A stretch of 60,639 bases of DNA from Gammaproteobacteria bacterium (lineage in GTDB: Bacteria > Pseudomonadota > Gammaproteobacteria > Steroidobacterales > GCA-2729495), in contig JADZBS010000050.1 of the NCBI GenBank assembly GCA_020851975.1, forward strand, positions 1 to 60,639. Direction: 5' to 3'. Positions 1 to 8,167 of this stretch are shown here, in pieces (within the stretch, counting starts at the first letter, position 1; every line of letters begins with the position of its first letter). Both the position numbers and the translations under genes were made by a program. Under the pieces are notes generated by a model. It was given only the letters and a program-made list of their open reading frames with translations, did not search any database and was not told where the DNA came from.

Positions 1-527
1 CGGGTGCCGAGCGCGCGGCGTACCGGGGCGACGGCCTTCATGGCCGGGTGGAAGTCCGGTGCGAACAGGAAGGCGAAGCCGCAGCGCTCCAGGCAGGCGA
101 GCGCCCCGGCCGGATCGCGGCAGAGCCCCACACCGAGCGCCTCCAGGACATCGGCGCTGCCCGAGCGCGAGGACACCGACCGGTTGCCGTGCTTGACCAC
201 CGGCACGCCGCAGGCCGCCGCGAGCAGTGCCGCGCCGGTGGAGATGTTGAGGCTGCCCGAGGCGTCCCCGCCGGTGCCGACGACATCGAGGGCCTCCACC
301 TGCGGGGGCAGCGTCACGGCGCAGGCGAGTTCGCGCATGGCCGAGGCAAAGCCGCGTACCTCGGCCGGGGTCTCGCCCTTGCTGCGCAGGGCGGCGAGCA
401 CGGCGCCAGCCAGCGCCGGGGGGAGCGTCGCATCGGCGAGCGCGCGCATGAGCGACGCCGCCTGTACTTCGTCGAGATCCTCGCGGGCGAGCAGGCGCAC
501 GAGCAGTGCCGTGACCGTGGTGCTCAC
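1..527 (-). CDS. trpD: Anthranilate phosphoribosyltransferase, 3' end outside window
   Basis: This enzyme transfers phosphoribose from PRPP to anthranilate, the second committed step of tryptophan synthesis in the cytoplasm. About 175 N-terminal codons are visible; the rest lies beyond base 1. The alpha-helical N-terminal domain is followed by the PRPP-binding loop [15 protein letters not shown], then [15 protein letters not shown], both diagnostic of TrpD. The start is GTG at 525-527, which overlaps the TGA of trpG as GTGA, so translation is probably coupled to trpG. It is the third visible gene of the trpE-trpG-trpD operon and should share the upstream attenuator. trpC would be expected next, but that part is outside the window. 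Confidence 0.95.
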   Translation of the reverse strand, partial: MSTTVTALLVRLLAREDLDEVQAASLMRALADATLPPALAGAVLAALRSKGETPAEVRGFASAMRELACAVTLPPQVEALDVVGTGGDASGSLNISTGAALLAAACGVPVVKHGNRSVSSRSGSADVLEALGVGLCRDPAGALACLERCGFAFLFAPDFHPAMKAVAPVRRALGT

Positions 528-1105
528 CGGGGACCGAACCTCAGGAAATTCTCCATGAGCCGGTTGCCCTCGGGCGTGAGCACGCTCTCCGGGTGGAACT
601 GCACGCCCTCGAGCGGCAGCTCACGGTGGCGAACCCCCATGATCTCGCCGCGTTCGGAGCGGGCGGTGACCTCGAGCACCGCCGGCATGGAGCCGTCCTC
701 GGCCGTGAGCGAGTGATAGCGCCCCGCCTGGAAGGGATCGGGCATCCCGGCGTACACGCCGCGGCCGTCGTGGTTCACCTGCGAGGTCTTGCCGTGCATC
801 AGCCGCGGCGCCGAAACGATCTGCCCGCCGAAGTGCTGGACCAGGCTCTGGTGGCCGAGGCACACGCCGAAGAGCGGTACCCGTCGCTCGAAGGCCGCAA
901 TCATCGCCAGCGACACGCCGGCCTCGTCAGGGCGGCCCGGACCGGGCGAGATGCACACGTGCGTCGGTGCCAGATCGAGGGCCTGCGCGACCGTGATCTC
1001 GTCGTTGCGAAAGACGCGCACGTCGGCGCCGAGCACGAGGAAGGCCTGCACCAGGTTGTAGGTGAAGGAGTCGTAGTTGTCGATCAGCAGGAGCTTCGGT
1101 GTCAT
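524..1105 (-). CDS. trpG: Anthranilate synthase component II, glutamine amidotransferase
   Basis: This 193-residue class I glutamine amidotransferase supplies ammonia from glutamine to TrpE for anthranilate formation. The N-terminus [15 protein letters not shown] is the family signature. The nucleophile Cys lies in GVCLGHQSL, and the catalytic His and Glu lie in [11 protein letters not shown] near the C-terminus. Length is normal for a free-standing TrpG. The start ATG overlaps the trpE stop by four bases (ATGA) and its own stop overlaps the trpD start (GTGA), so the three subunit genes form one coupled unit. A PabA role, shared with folate synthesis, is possible, as many bacteria use one amphibolic subunit. 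Confidence 0.95.
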   Translation of the reverse strand: MTPKLLLIDNYDSFTYNLVQAFLVLGADVRVFRNDEITVAQALDLAPTHVCISPGPGRPDEAGVSLAMIAAFERRVPLFGVCLGHQSLVQHFGGQIVSAPRLMHGKTSQVNHDGRGVYAGMPDPFQAGRYHSLTAEDGSMPAVLEVTARSERGEIMGVRHRELPLEGVQFHPESVLTPEGNRLMENFLRFGPR

Positions 1106-2493
1106 AGCCCGGCCTCCGCCATGGCGAGCGCGCCGCGCAGGATGGCGCTCTTGGCCAGCACCTCCTGATATTCGTTCTCGGGCACGCTGTCGGCGACGAG
1201 GCCGGCGCCGGCCTGGTAGCTGTAGCGGCCGTCGCGGAACACCAGCGTGCGGATGGTGATCGCCTGGTCCATGTCGCCGTTGTTCGCGAAGTAGCCGACG
1301 GTCCCGGCATACAGGCCGCGCCGCACGGGCTCGAGTTCGTCGATCAGCTCCATCGCCCGCACTTTCGGCGCCCCGACCAGCGTGCCGGCGGGGAACGCGG
1401 CGGCGAACAGGTCGAAGGCGTCGCGCCCCGGCGCCAGCCGGCCCTCGACACCGCTGACGATGTGCATCACGTGTCTGTAGCGCTCGATCGCCTTGTAGGG
1501 CTCGACCCGCACCGAGCCGGCCACGGCGACGCGCCCGAGGTCGTTGCGCGCCAGATCCACCAGCATCACGTGCTCGGCATTCTCCTTCTCGTCCGCCTCG
1601 AGCGCCGCCTGCAGCGCCAGGTCCTCCTCACGGTCGGCGCCGCGCGGCCGGGTCCCGGCAATCGGCCGCAGCGACGCCTTCCCGCTGCGCAGGCGCACCA
1701 GCGCCTCGGGCGAGGAGCCGGCCACCTGGATGTCGCCGAGGTCGAGGTAGAACATGTAGGGCGACGGGTTGAGCAGCCGCAGCGCGCGATAGGTCTCGAA
1801 GGGCGACAGCGAGCAGCGCCCCGAGAAACACACCGAGAGCACCAGCTGGTAGACGTCGCCGAGGCGGATGTAGTGCTTGGCGCGGTCGACGGCGGCGCGG
1901 AACTCCTCGCCCGAGAAACTCGGCGCGGCCGCGCTCGACACCGTGGCAGGGGCAGCCGGCGGCAGCGCACCGCGCAGCAGCCGCAGGATTTCGCCACGCA
2001 GCCGCTCGCGCGCGGCGGGGCTGCCGGCGTGCAGGAGCGCGATGCGTCGCGTGAGGTGGTCGAACACCAGCATCGACTCGGTGGCGAGATAGGCTGCCTG
2101 CGGCACTTGCGGGCGCGCGGCGCCGGCGGGCGGCTGACGCAGGCGTTCGAAGTGGCGCACCACGTCGTAGCCGGCCACGCCGACGAGTCCGCCGGTGAAA
2201 GGCAGCTCGGGAATCTGCGGTTCGAGCCGTGGTGTGTCGGCCAGCGCGGCACGCAGGGCATCGAGCCATGCCGCACCGTTCGCAGGCAAGGGGCCTGCCA
2301 CGCCGTCGCGGGTCAGGCCGCACTCGTCGAGGCGCAGCTCGCGTGCCGCGCCGAAACCGAGAAAGGAATAACGCGCCAGCTGGAAACCGCTCTCCACGCT
2401 CTCCAGCAGGAAGCGTGGGGCGAGCGGCCCGAGCTTCAGGAAAGTGGACACCGGGGTGTCCAGGTCGGCGGCGATGTCGAAGGGACCCTGCAT
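1102..2493 (-). CDS. trpE: Anthranilate synthase component I
   Basis: This 463-residue chorismate-utilising enzyme converts chorismate plus ammonia to anthranilate and pyruvate, in complex with TrpG. Family motifs include [38 protein letters not shown], and near the C-terminus [17 protein letters not shown] and [12 protein letters not shown]. The N-terminal half carries the regulatory region. PabB and TrpE are close relatives, but the gene order trpE-trpG-trpD and the tryptophan-rich leader upstream make TrpE the safe call. It is the first structural gene of the operon, about 100 bases after the leader peptide stop and directly after the attenuator hairpin. Confidence 0.95.
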   Translation of the reverse strand: MQGPFDIAADLDTPVSTFLKLGPLAPRFLLESVESGFQLARYSFLGFGAARELRLDECGLTRDGVAGPLPANGAAWLDALRAALADTPRLEPQIPELPFTGGLVGVAGYDVVRHFERLRQPPAGAARPQVPQAAYLATESMLVFDHLTRRIALLHAGSPAARERLRGEILRLLRGALPPAAPATVSSAAAPSFSGEEFRAAVDRAKHYIRLGDVYQLVLSVCFSGRCSLSPFETYRALRLLNPSPYMFYLDLGDIQVAGSSPEALVRLRSGKASLRPIAGTRPRGADREEDLALQAALEADEKENAEHVMLVDLARNDLGRVAVAGSVRVEPYKAIERYRHVMHIVSGVEGRLAPGRDAFDLFAAAFPAGTLVGAPKVRAMELIDELEPVRRGLYAGTVGYFANNGDMDQAITIRTLVFRDGRYSYQAGAGLVADSVPENEYQEVLAKSAILRGALAMAEAGL

Positions 2494-2540
2494 GTTCCGG
2501 TACTCGTTCCTGATGAACCGTCACGTTTCTTCCGGGCAAC

Positions 2541-2572
2541 AAAAAACCCACCCCGCTCGCGCGAAGGTGGGT
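2541..2572 (-). terminator. trp operon attenuator (Rho-independent terminator)
   Basis: On the minus strand a 7-bp stem (ACCCACC at 2566-2572 pairing with GGTGGGT at 2546-2552) encloses a 13-base loop and is followed by six T residues. It lies between the stop of the Trp-rich leader peptide and the trpE start, the standard place for a transcription attenuator. The loop can form a further small CGC/GCG pairing. The competing antiterminator could not be fixed by eye; the G-rich stretch at the end of the leader ORF is a candidate partner of the 5' arm. Confidence 0.85.
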
Positions 2573-2596
2573 CATTGGCCGGACGACAACGAGGCG

Positions 2597-2662
2597 CTAG
2601 CCAGCAACCCCCTCCGCGGAGAGGATCCACCACCAGCAGGCCTTGGGCGTCACGGCGAACAT
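2597..2662 (-). CDS. trpL: trp operon leader peptide with three consecutive Trp codons
   Basis: This 21-codon ORF encodes MFAVTPKACWWWILSAEGV plus AG. The three tandem TGG codons (2627-2635) are the tryptophan sensor: a ribosome stalled there should prevent the downstream terminator from forming and let RNA polymerase reach trpE. ORF size, stop-to-terminator spacing and position upstream of trpE all fit classical attenuation. No ribosome binding site precedes the ATG. Instead a sigma70 promoter sits so close that transcription is predicted to begin at the A of the ATG, making this a leaderless message. Confidence 0.9.
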   Translation of the reverse strand: MFAVTPKACWWWILSAEGVAG

Positions 2663-2668
2663 GCGGCC

Positions 2669-2697
2669 AGTATCCACGCGCGGTGCCGGGTGGTCAA
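2669..2697 (-). promoter_or_regulatory. Sigma70 promoter of the trp leader and operon
   Basis: On the minus strand TTGACC (2692-2697) is separated by 17 bases from GATACT (2669-2674), a good match to the -35 and -10 consensus with ideal spacing. Only six bases (GGCCGC) lie between the -10 element and the trpL ATG at 2662, so +1 is predicted to fall on the start codon itself. No operator palindrome for a TrpR-type repressor is obvious. Confidence 0.75.
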
Positions 2698-2745
2698 GAA
2701 ATGCGCCGATGGAGACCCGTGGCGACCGGGCCGCTGGCGCTGCCG

Positions 2746-4560
2746 TCACAGCCCGTACCAGGCCGGGATCAGGAAGCTGAAGGCGAGCCACATGATCAGC
2801 GTCAGCGGCACGCCCACGCGCATGAAGTCCGCAAAGCGATAGCCGCCGGCGGTCATCAGCAGCATGTTGCCCTGGAAGCCGATGGGAGTGGCAAAACTCA
2901 TGTTGGCCGCGAAGATGGCGGCCACGACGAAGGGCTCGGCCGGGACACCGAGCTGGTGCGCCATCCGGATCGCGATCGGCGTGGCGATCACCGCCACCGT
3001 GTGCTTCTCCACCAGGTTGGCGAGCACGATGATCACGAGCATCAGGCCGCTCAGCATCACGCCGACGGGCAGCCCCCCGGCGGCGGCCACCAGCAGCGCC
3101 GCCGTGTAGTCGACGGCGCCGGTCGCCGTCAGGGCCTCGCCGAGCGAGAGGCTCGCCACGATCAGCATGATCACCGGCAGGCTCAGCGCCTCGGGCAGGT
3201 CGTTCCAGCGCAGGCAGCGCGTGAGCAGCATGCCGCCGACGCCGCACAAGGCGGCGAGCTGCAGCGGCAGCAGGCCCGTCGAGGCGGCCAGCACGACCAG
3301 CGCCAGGATGCCGATCGCCCAGGCGGCCCGCTCGGTCTGCGGCAGGTCGATCTGCCCGTCCAGCACCAGGATCGAGCCCGAGGCGCGCAGGTCGCGCAAC
3401 GCCCGGCGCGTGCCCTGCACCAGCAGCACGTCGCCGGCACGCAGGGTGAATCCGGCCGCCGACGGGTCGATGCCGCCCTCGGCACCGCCGCGATGGATCG
3501 CGAGCGGCAGCAGCCGGTACACGCGCAGGAACTCGGCGGGATCGAGGGGGCGGTGATCCAGGGCCGAGCCGCGGGTGATCACCACCTCGGCGAGCTGCTG
3601 GCCCTCGGTCGACAGCGGCACGGCCTCGCTCACGGGGCGATCGAGGTCACTCGCATTGAACAGCGTGGCGCCCAGCGCCTGCTCGAACTCCTTGAGGCGG
3701 TCGGGCGTGTCGCGCACGGCGAGCCGGTCCCCGGCGTGCAGGCGCACGTCGGGGCCGGGACCGAGCGTCAGGTCGGGGCCGCGCTGCACGCCCTGCACGC
3801 TCATGCGGCCCTGGGTCCGGGCGCGGACCTCGCCGAGCGTGCGACCGTGGGCGAAGCTCGCCTCGTTCACGTGGAGCACGGCGTCGAAAACCCGCGGTGA
3901 GGTGTCCTGCATCGGCGCCTGCCGCTTCGGCAGCAGCCGCGGGGCGACGAGCCAGAGGAACAGCAGGCCGAGCAGGCCACCGCCGGCCGCCGGGATGGTG
4001 AAATCGAACATCTTCAGCTCGACGCCGAACTCGTAGGCGATGCCGACCGCCAGGATGGTGGTGCCCGAGCCGATGGTGGTGGCGATGGCGCCGATCGCCA
4101 CCGACATGCCCATCGGCATCAGCACGGCCGACGGCGGGATGCCGGCGCGCAATGAGCAGGCGACCAGCACCGGCATGAGCATCACGATCTGCGGCGTATC
4201 GTTGGTGAAGCCGCTCGCCAGCGCGGAACCGAACAGCGTGAGCCCGAGCGCCAGGCGCGGCCGCGTGGTCCAGGTGCGCGCGAGCGAGGTCACCAGCGGC
4301 TGCAGCGCCCCGGTGCGTTCCAGCCCGAAACACACCACCAGCAGCGCGCACACCGTGACGAGGGCGCTATGGCCGAAGTTCGCGAAGAACGTCGCCGGTG
4401 CCACGCCCTCGTGCGGGAAGACGTAGAACATGATCACCAGCAACAGCAGCACGCCGAGACTGGTGGCCTCGGTCCGCGCAAACTCGCGGGCGAAGGCGTA
4501 CAGGGCCCCCACCGTCAGGACGACGACCGCGAGCGCGTGCAGATCGGGGGCGGGCGGCAT
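2746..4560 (-). CDS. SLC13/DASS-type permease with two RCK_C domains (copy A)
   Basis: This 604-residue inner-membrane protein has an N-terminal block of hydrophobic segments (residues 5-200), a soluble middle with two consecutive RCK_C (TrkA-C) modules (about 215-300 and 320-405), and a second membrane block to the C-terminus. This is the layout of SLC13-family permeases of the SAC1/CitT-like group, secondary carriers of anions such as sulfate or dicarboxylates. The repeated SNT/TNT-like motifs show as SGFTNDTPQIVML and IATTIGSGTTILA. Substrate cannot be told from sequence. A homologous permease lies 33 bases upstream on the same strand, so the two are probably co-transcribed. RCK_C modules often bind regulatory ligands, which suggests allosteric control. 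Confidence 0.85.
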   Translation of the reverse strand: MPPAPDLHALAVVVLTVGALYAFAREFARTEATSLGVLLLLVIMFYVFPHEGVAPATFFANFGHSALVTVCALLVVCFGLERTGALQPLVTSLARTWTTRPRLALGLTLFGSALASGFTNDTPQIVMLMPVLVACSLRAGIPPSAVLMPMGMSVAIGAIATTIGSGTTILAVGIAYEFGVELKMFDFTIPAAGGGLLGLLFLWLVAPRLLPKRQAPMQDTSPRVFDAVLHVNEASFAHGRTLGEVRARTQGRMSVQGVQRGPDLTLGPGPDVRLHAGDRLAVRDTPDRLKEFEQALGATLFNASDLDRPVSEAVPLSTEGQQLAEVVITRGSALDHRPLDPAEFLRVYRLLPLAIHRGGAEGGIDPSAAGFTLRAGDVLLVQGTRRALRDLRASGSILVLDGQIDLPQTERAAWAIGILALVVLAASTGLLPLQLAALCGVGGMLLTRCLRWNDLPEALSLPVIMLIVASLSLGEALTATGAVDYTAALLVAAAGGLPVGVMLSGLMLVIIVLANLVEKHTVAVIATPIAIRMAHQLGVPAEPFVVAAIFAANMSFATPIGFQGNMLLMTAGGYRFADFMRVGVPLTLIMWLAFSFLIPAWYGL

Positions 4561-4593
4561 GTGTACGGTCCTGTCCTCGCCGCTTCCCGTGGT

Positions 4594-6411
4594 CTACAGC
4601 CCGTAGATCCAGGACAGGACCAGCGCGAGCAGCGGCAACATCACCGCCACGAGCGGGATGCCGATGCGCCGGTAGTCCGCGGCGGCATACCGGCCGGCGC
4701 CACGGATCATGGTGTTGGTGGCATAACTGGTCGGGGAGACGAACGTCATGTTCGCAGCATAGATCACGGCCAGCACGAACGCCTCGGCCGGCACGCCGAG
4801 CAGGCCGGCCATGCTGACCCCGACGGGCACGCTCACGACGGCCGCTGCGTTGCTCGGCACCAGGTTGGTGAGCAGCACGACAGCGAGCATCATGCTGGCG
4901 AGCACCAGCGGCACCGGCAGCAGCTGCGTGAACCAGACGATCGCTCCGGCCACCAGGTCGTCGGCTCCGGTACGGGTCATCGCCACCTGCAGGCAGAGGC
5001 TCGCCACGATGACCATGATCAGGTTGATGTTCAGCGCCCGCGTGATGTGCCGCCAGCGCAGGCAGCCGGCCACCAGCATCGCGGCGACACCCATCAGCGT
5101 ACCGATCGAGATCGGCACCAGCCCGGTGGCGCTCGCGGCCACCACCGCCGCGTAGATCAGGAACGCGGCCGGTGCGCGATCCGTATGCGGCAGCTCGAGG
5201 GCACCATCGAGCACCAGCGTGGTGCCGCTGCGGCGCAGGCCGGCGATGGCCTCGCCGGAACCCTGCACGAGCACCACGTCACCCGCGCGCAACCGCACCT
5301 CGGAGCCTCCGCCCGCCACGCGCGCGGCCGACCGTCCCCGGTGCAGGGCGAGCGGCAGGAGCTGGTAGGTGGCGACGAACTCGGCCGGATCGAGCAGCCG
5401 CTGGTACAGGGGCGAGGCGCGGGTGATCACGACTTCGGCGAGCTGCTGGCCGCCGGTGGCGAGCGGGACGAGATCGCTCACCGGCTGGTCGAAGTTGGCG
5501 ACATTGAAGAGTGTCGCCCCGAGCAGCGTCTCGAACTCCTTGAGGTTCTCGCGGCTGTCGTGCACGTAGAGCCGGTCGCCGGCCTGCAGGCGCAACGACT
5601 CGTGCGCGGCGGTCACGAAACCCTCGCCGCGGCCGATGCGTTCGATGCGCAGGCGCCGCTGCGTGCGGGCCACCACCTCGGCGACCGTACGGCGGCTGGC
5701 GAAGCCCTCGGCGTTGACGTGCAGCACCGCCGCGTACAGCCGCGGCGCCTTGGTTTCCACCAGCGGTTGATGTCGCGGCAGCAGTCGCGGTGCGGCCAGC
5801 CAGACGAACAGCAGCCCGGCACAGCCGGCGATGGCCGCCGCGGGCACCAGGTCGAACGTCCCGGGAGTCGCCACGCCGAGTCCGCCGGCGACGCTGATCG
5901 CGAGCACGTTCGTGGAGGTGCCGATCGTGGTCGCCATGCCGCCCACGAACACGGCGTAGTTGACCGGCAGCAGCACCTGCGACGGCGAGCGCCCACCGCG
6001 CGCCGTGGAGGCGAGCAGCACCGGGAGCAGGATGGCCATGAGCGGAGTATCGAAGATGAAGGCGCTCGGCAGCACCACCAGCGCCATGCACGCTGCGAGC
6101 GCCGTGCGCGACCCGAGGTCGCCCGCGAGGCCGATCAGCCGCGCCAGCGGCTGCAGGGCGCCCGTCACTTCCAGGCCCTTGACCAGCACCAGCATGGCGC
6201 ACACCGTCACCAGCGCTTCGTGGCCGAAATTGGCGAAGAAATCCGCCATGGTCACGCCCGGATACGGCCAGACGTAGGAGCCGATGGCGAGCACCATGAG
6301 CACCAGGAAACCGGTCGTCTGGTGCGCCATGCGCTCGCGGCCGAACAGGTAGAACGCGCCCGCGACCAGGCCGAGCACCACCAGCGCATGCACGTTGGGC
6401 CACACGGGCAA
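4594..6411 (-). CDS. SLC13/DASS-type permease with two RCK_C domains (copy B)
   Basis: This 605-residue paralogue of the next gene downstream has the same order: membrane block, two RCK_C modules (about 215-300 and 320-405), membrane block. Shared stretches include FFANFGHEALVTVCA near residue 60 and LLGATLFNVANFDQPVSD at the end of the first RCK_C module. Its transport motif is MATTIGTSTNVLAI, which keeps the Ser-Thr-Asn triplet typical of DASS carriers, whereas copy A reads GSGTTILA at the same place. That difference may change ion or substrate binding. It is the first gene of the pair and has a candidate promoter about 90 bases upstream. Substrate unknown. Confidence 0.85.
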   Translation of the reverse strand: MPVWPNVHALVVLGLVAGAFYLFGRERMAHQTTGFLVLMVLAIGSYVWPYPGVTMADFFANFGHEALVTVCAMLVLVKGLEVTGALQPLARLIGLAGDLGSRTALAACMALVVLPSAFIFDTPLMAILLPVLLASTARGGRSPSQVLLPVNYAVFVGGMATTIGTSTNVLAISVAGGLGVATPGTFDLVPAAAIAGCAGLLFVWLAAPRLLPRHQPLVETKAPRLYAAVLHVNAEGFASRRTVAEVVARTQRRLRIERIGRGEGFVTAAHESLRLQAGDRLYVHDSRENLKEFETLLGATLFNVANFDQPVSDLVPLATGGQQLAEVVITRASPLYQRLLDPAEFVATYQLLPLALHRGRSAARVAGGGSEVRLRAGDVVLVQGSGEAIAGLRRSGTTLVLDGALELPHTDRAPAAFLIYAAVVAASATGLVPISIGTLMGVAAMLVAGCLRWRHITRALNINLIMVIVASLCLQVAMTRTGADDLVAGAIVWFTQLLPVPLVLASMMLAVVLLTNLVPSNAAAVVSVPVGVSMAGLLGVPAEAFVLAVIYAANMTFVSPTSYATNTMIRGAGRYAAADYRRIGIPLVAVMLPLLALVLSWIYGL

Positions 6412-6500
6412 CGGAACTTCCTTCTGCTTCTTGGTGTGGCTGCGGACCAGACCCGCGCGCCGCGGCGGCCGCCACGCCTGCGGCCGGGAATCGGCCCGAA

Positions 6501-6530
6501 GCTATAGCACGACCGTCGCCGCGCGGACAA
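6501..6530 (-). promoter_or_regulatory. Candidate sigma70 promoter for the SLC13 pair
   Basis: On the minus strand TTGTCC (6525-6530) and TATAGC (6501-6506) are separated by 18 bases, in the gap between the RNR-like gene and the first SLC13 permease. It would give an untranslated leader of roughly 85 bases. Prediction by motif only. Confidence 0.4.
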
Positions 6531-6575
6531 TGGCGGCGTGCCAGTTCGGTATTGCCGGCTGGAATATGGCCGGGC

Positions 6576-8003
6576 TCAGGGGCGGTTGCGCGCCACCGCC
6601 CAGGTCGTGCGCAACAGCCGGCGGAACACCGCCACGGGCAGCGCGCGCGCCACGCCGTCGCCGCAGGTGGCGACGGTGTCGGCCCAGCGCAGGACGGGCA
6701 GAAGGTTCAGGTAGGCCGGCAACGGACGGCGCGCGGCGCGGCGGGGAAGCAGCGCATAGGGCGAGAGCACGAGCAGGTGGCGATGGCGCAGGCCGGCCCG
6801 GCGCAGGAGGCGACGCGCGTGTTCATCGCCGAGGCTGCGGCTCAACGTCGATTCGATGTCGCGCAGGGCGAGGCCCGGGAACGGGCCGCGCTGGCGCGCC
6901 AGCGCATTGGACTCGCGCAGCAGCAGCCGGCGCACCATGCCGAGCCAGCGCATCGCGAGGCTCGCGCTCGGGAATGCCGCCGGGTCGAGCCCCCAGCGGT
7001 CGACGAGATCGCCGATGCCGGTGACGTGCAGCGCGAGGCGGCGGTTCACCAGCGCATCCTGTGCCAGCTCGGGCGACGTCCAGTCGAGCTGGTCGACGAG
7101 GTTGTCGGCCAGTCGCAACCCGGCGGCGAGCAGCCGGCGCAGTTCCTGCAAGGCGGCCGCCGGTGATGCGGCACCGAGTTCGTCCAGCGCCAGGCGCAGT
7201 GCCGGCCAGGCCGTCTCGGCGCGCGCCTCGAAGAGCGAGGCCGGCAGCACGGCATCGCCGCGTTCGTGGCCGGCGAGCGCGCAGGCCGGCCGCGTGGTGT
7301 GCTGGAACACCAGGTGCACACCGGCATCGTGGTAGGCGAGGCTCGTCAGCCCCTGCCACAACCTCAGCGGATCGCCGGGCCAGTCGCCCTCGCCGCGGCC
7401 GTCGGGTCTGCGCAGCGCGAGCATGAGGGCGTCGGGCACGCGCAGCGCCACGCGCGGCCGCCCGAGCGCGGCGCAGCTGCGCAGGCGCAGCAGCTCGCCG
7501 ATCCCCGGGTGATCGGCGCTGACCGAGAACGCGAGACCGCGGGGGACGATGCCGAAGCGCTCGAGCGCCGCCGGCAGGTGGGCCGCGAACCCGCCGACGA
7601 CCAGGCGCATCTGCTCGCGCTGCGCCATGCGCTCACGCACGCCGCGCTCGAGCACGGAGAGGTCGAGACCGACCTCGGCACCCTGCGCGAGCAGTGGTGC
7701 GAGGCGCCGTGCCACCACGGGCACGCAGCGCTCGCCGAGCCAGGCCACATCGCCCGACACGGCAGGAAAACGCAGCGCGTGCTCGCCGGCGAGGCTGCCC
7801 ACGGCGAGCGGGGCCGGCAGCGCGCCACCCATCGCACCGACGGCCGGATGGCGCAGCAACCAGGCGAATTCCGTCCGCCAGAACGCCTGATCGCGCTCGA
7901 CCGCGATGGCCGCCTCGAGCAGCTCGGGATCCGGCACCGGGGCGACATCGCACCGGCGCTCCACCGCCGCCAACCGTCGTTGCTCATCGGCCATCGCCGG
8001 CAT
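6576..8003 (-). CDS. Uncharacterised protein resembling a catalytically inactive ribonucleotide reductase large subunit
   Basis: This 475-residue protein matches no family I can name outright, but the middle follows the ribonucleotide reductase barrel in order: HPGIGELL (165-172, RNR-like HPDIEEFL), RVPDALMLAL (188-197, cf. V-DEFM-AV), then a Trp-rich stretch from 208, DNLVD (300-304), NRRLALHVTGIGDL (320-333, cf. R-IGLGVMG-AD), RQRGPFP (370-376) and LRHRHLLVLSP (405-415, cf. RN-LLTIAPTGT). The NPCxE loop, the PTGT loop and the C-terminal redox cysteines are not recognisable, and no ATP cone is present. It is therefore either a pseudoenzyme or a misjudged similarity. The start at 8001-8003 follows AGGAAG at good spacing; upstream in-frame starts lack a binding site. 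It is divergent from ppc. Confidence 0.6.
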   Translation of the reverse strand: MPAMADEQRRLAAVERRCDVAPVPDPELLEAAIAVERDQAFWRTEFAWLLRHPAVGAMGGALPAPLAVGSLAGEHALRFPAVSGDVAWLGERCVPVVARRLAPLLAQGAEVGLDLSVLERGVRERMAQREQMRLVVGGFAAHLPAALERFGIVPRGLAFSVSADHPGIGELLRLRSCAALGRPRVALRVPDALMLALRRPDGRGEGDWPGDPLRLWQGLTSLAYHDAGVHLVFQHTTRPACALAGHERGDAVLPASLFEARAETAWPALRLALDELGAASPAAALQELRRLLAAGLRLADNLVDQLDWTSPELAQDALVNRRLALHVTGIGDLVDRWGLDPAAFPSASLAMRWLGMVRRLLLRESNALARQRGPFPGLALRDIESTLSRSLGDEHARRLLRRAGLRHRHLLVLSPYALLPRRAARRPLPAYLNLLPVLRWADTVATCGDGVARALPVAVFRRLLRTTWAVARNRP

Positions 8004-8167
8004 GACGTTCCGCTTCCTGCCGCCCCGGTACCGGCAATCTGACAGACGCGCGCCGGCGGTGTCGCGTCGCATATCGCCGGGCTTCGTGTCGATTCATCGC
8101 CCGCAGTGCTAAGATTTCGCTGGTCCCCGCGACGCCCCCAACCCTGCGGGCAGCGAGCCACGGCACC

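Noticed and set aside
1462-6507. Very long open frames on the plus strand opposite trpE and the two SLC13 permease genes (up to about 800 codons).
   Set aside because: They are rich in Arg, His, Gln and Gly with no family motif, and lie antisense to well-supported genes; high GC content leaves such frames open by chance.
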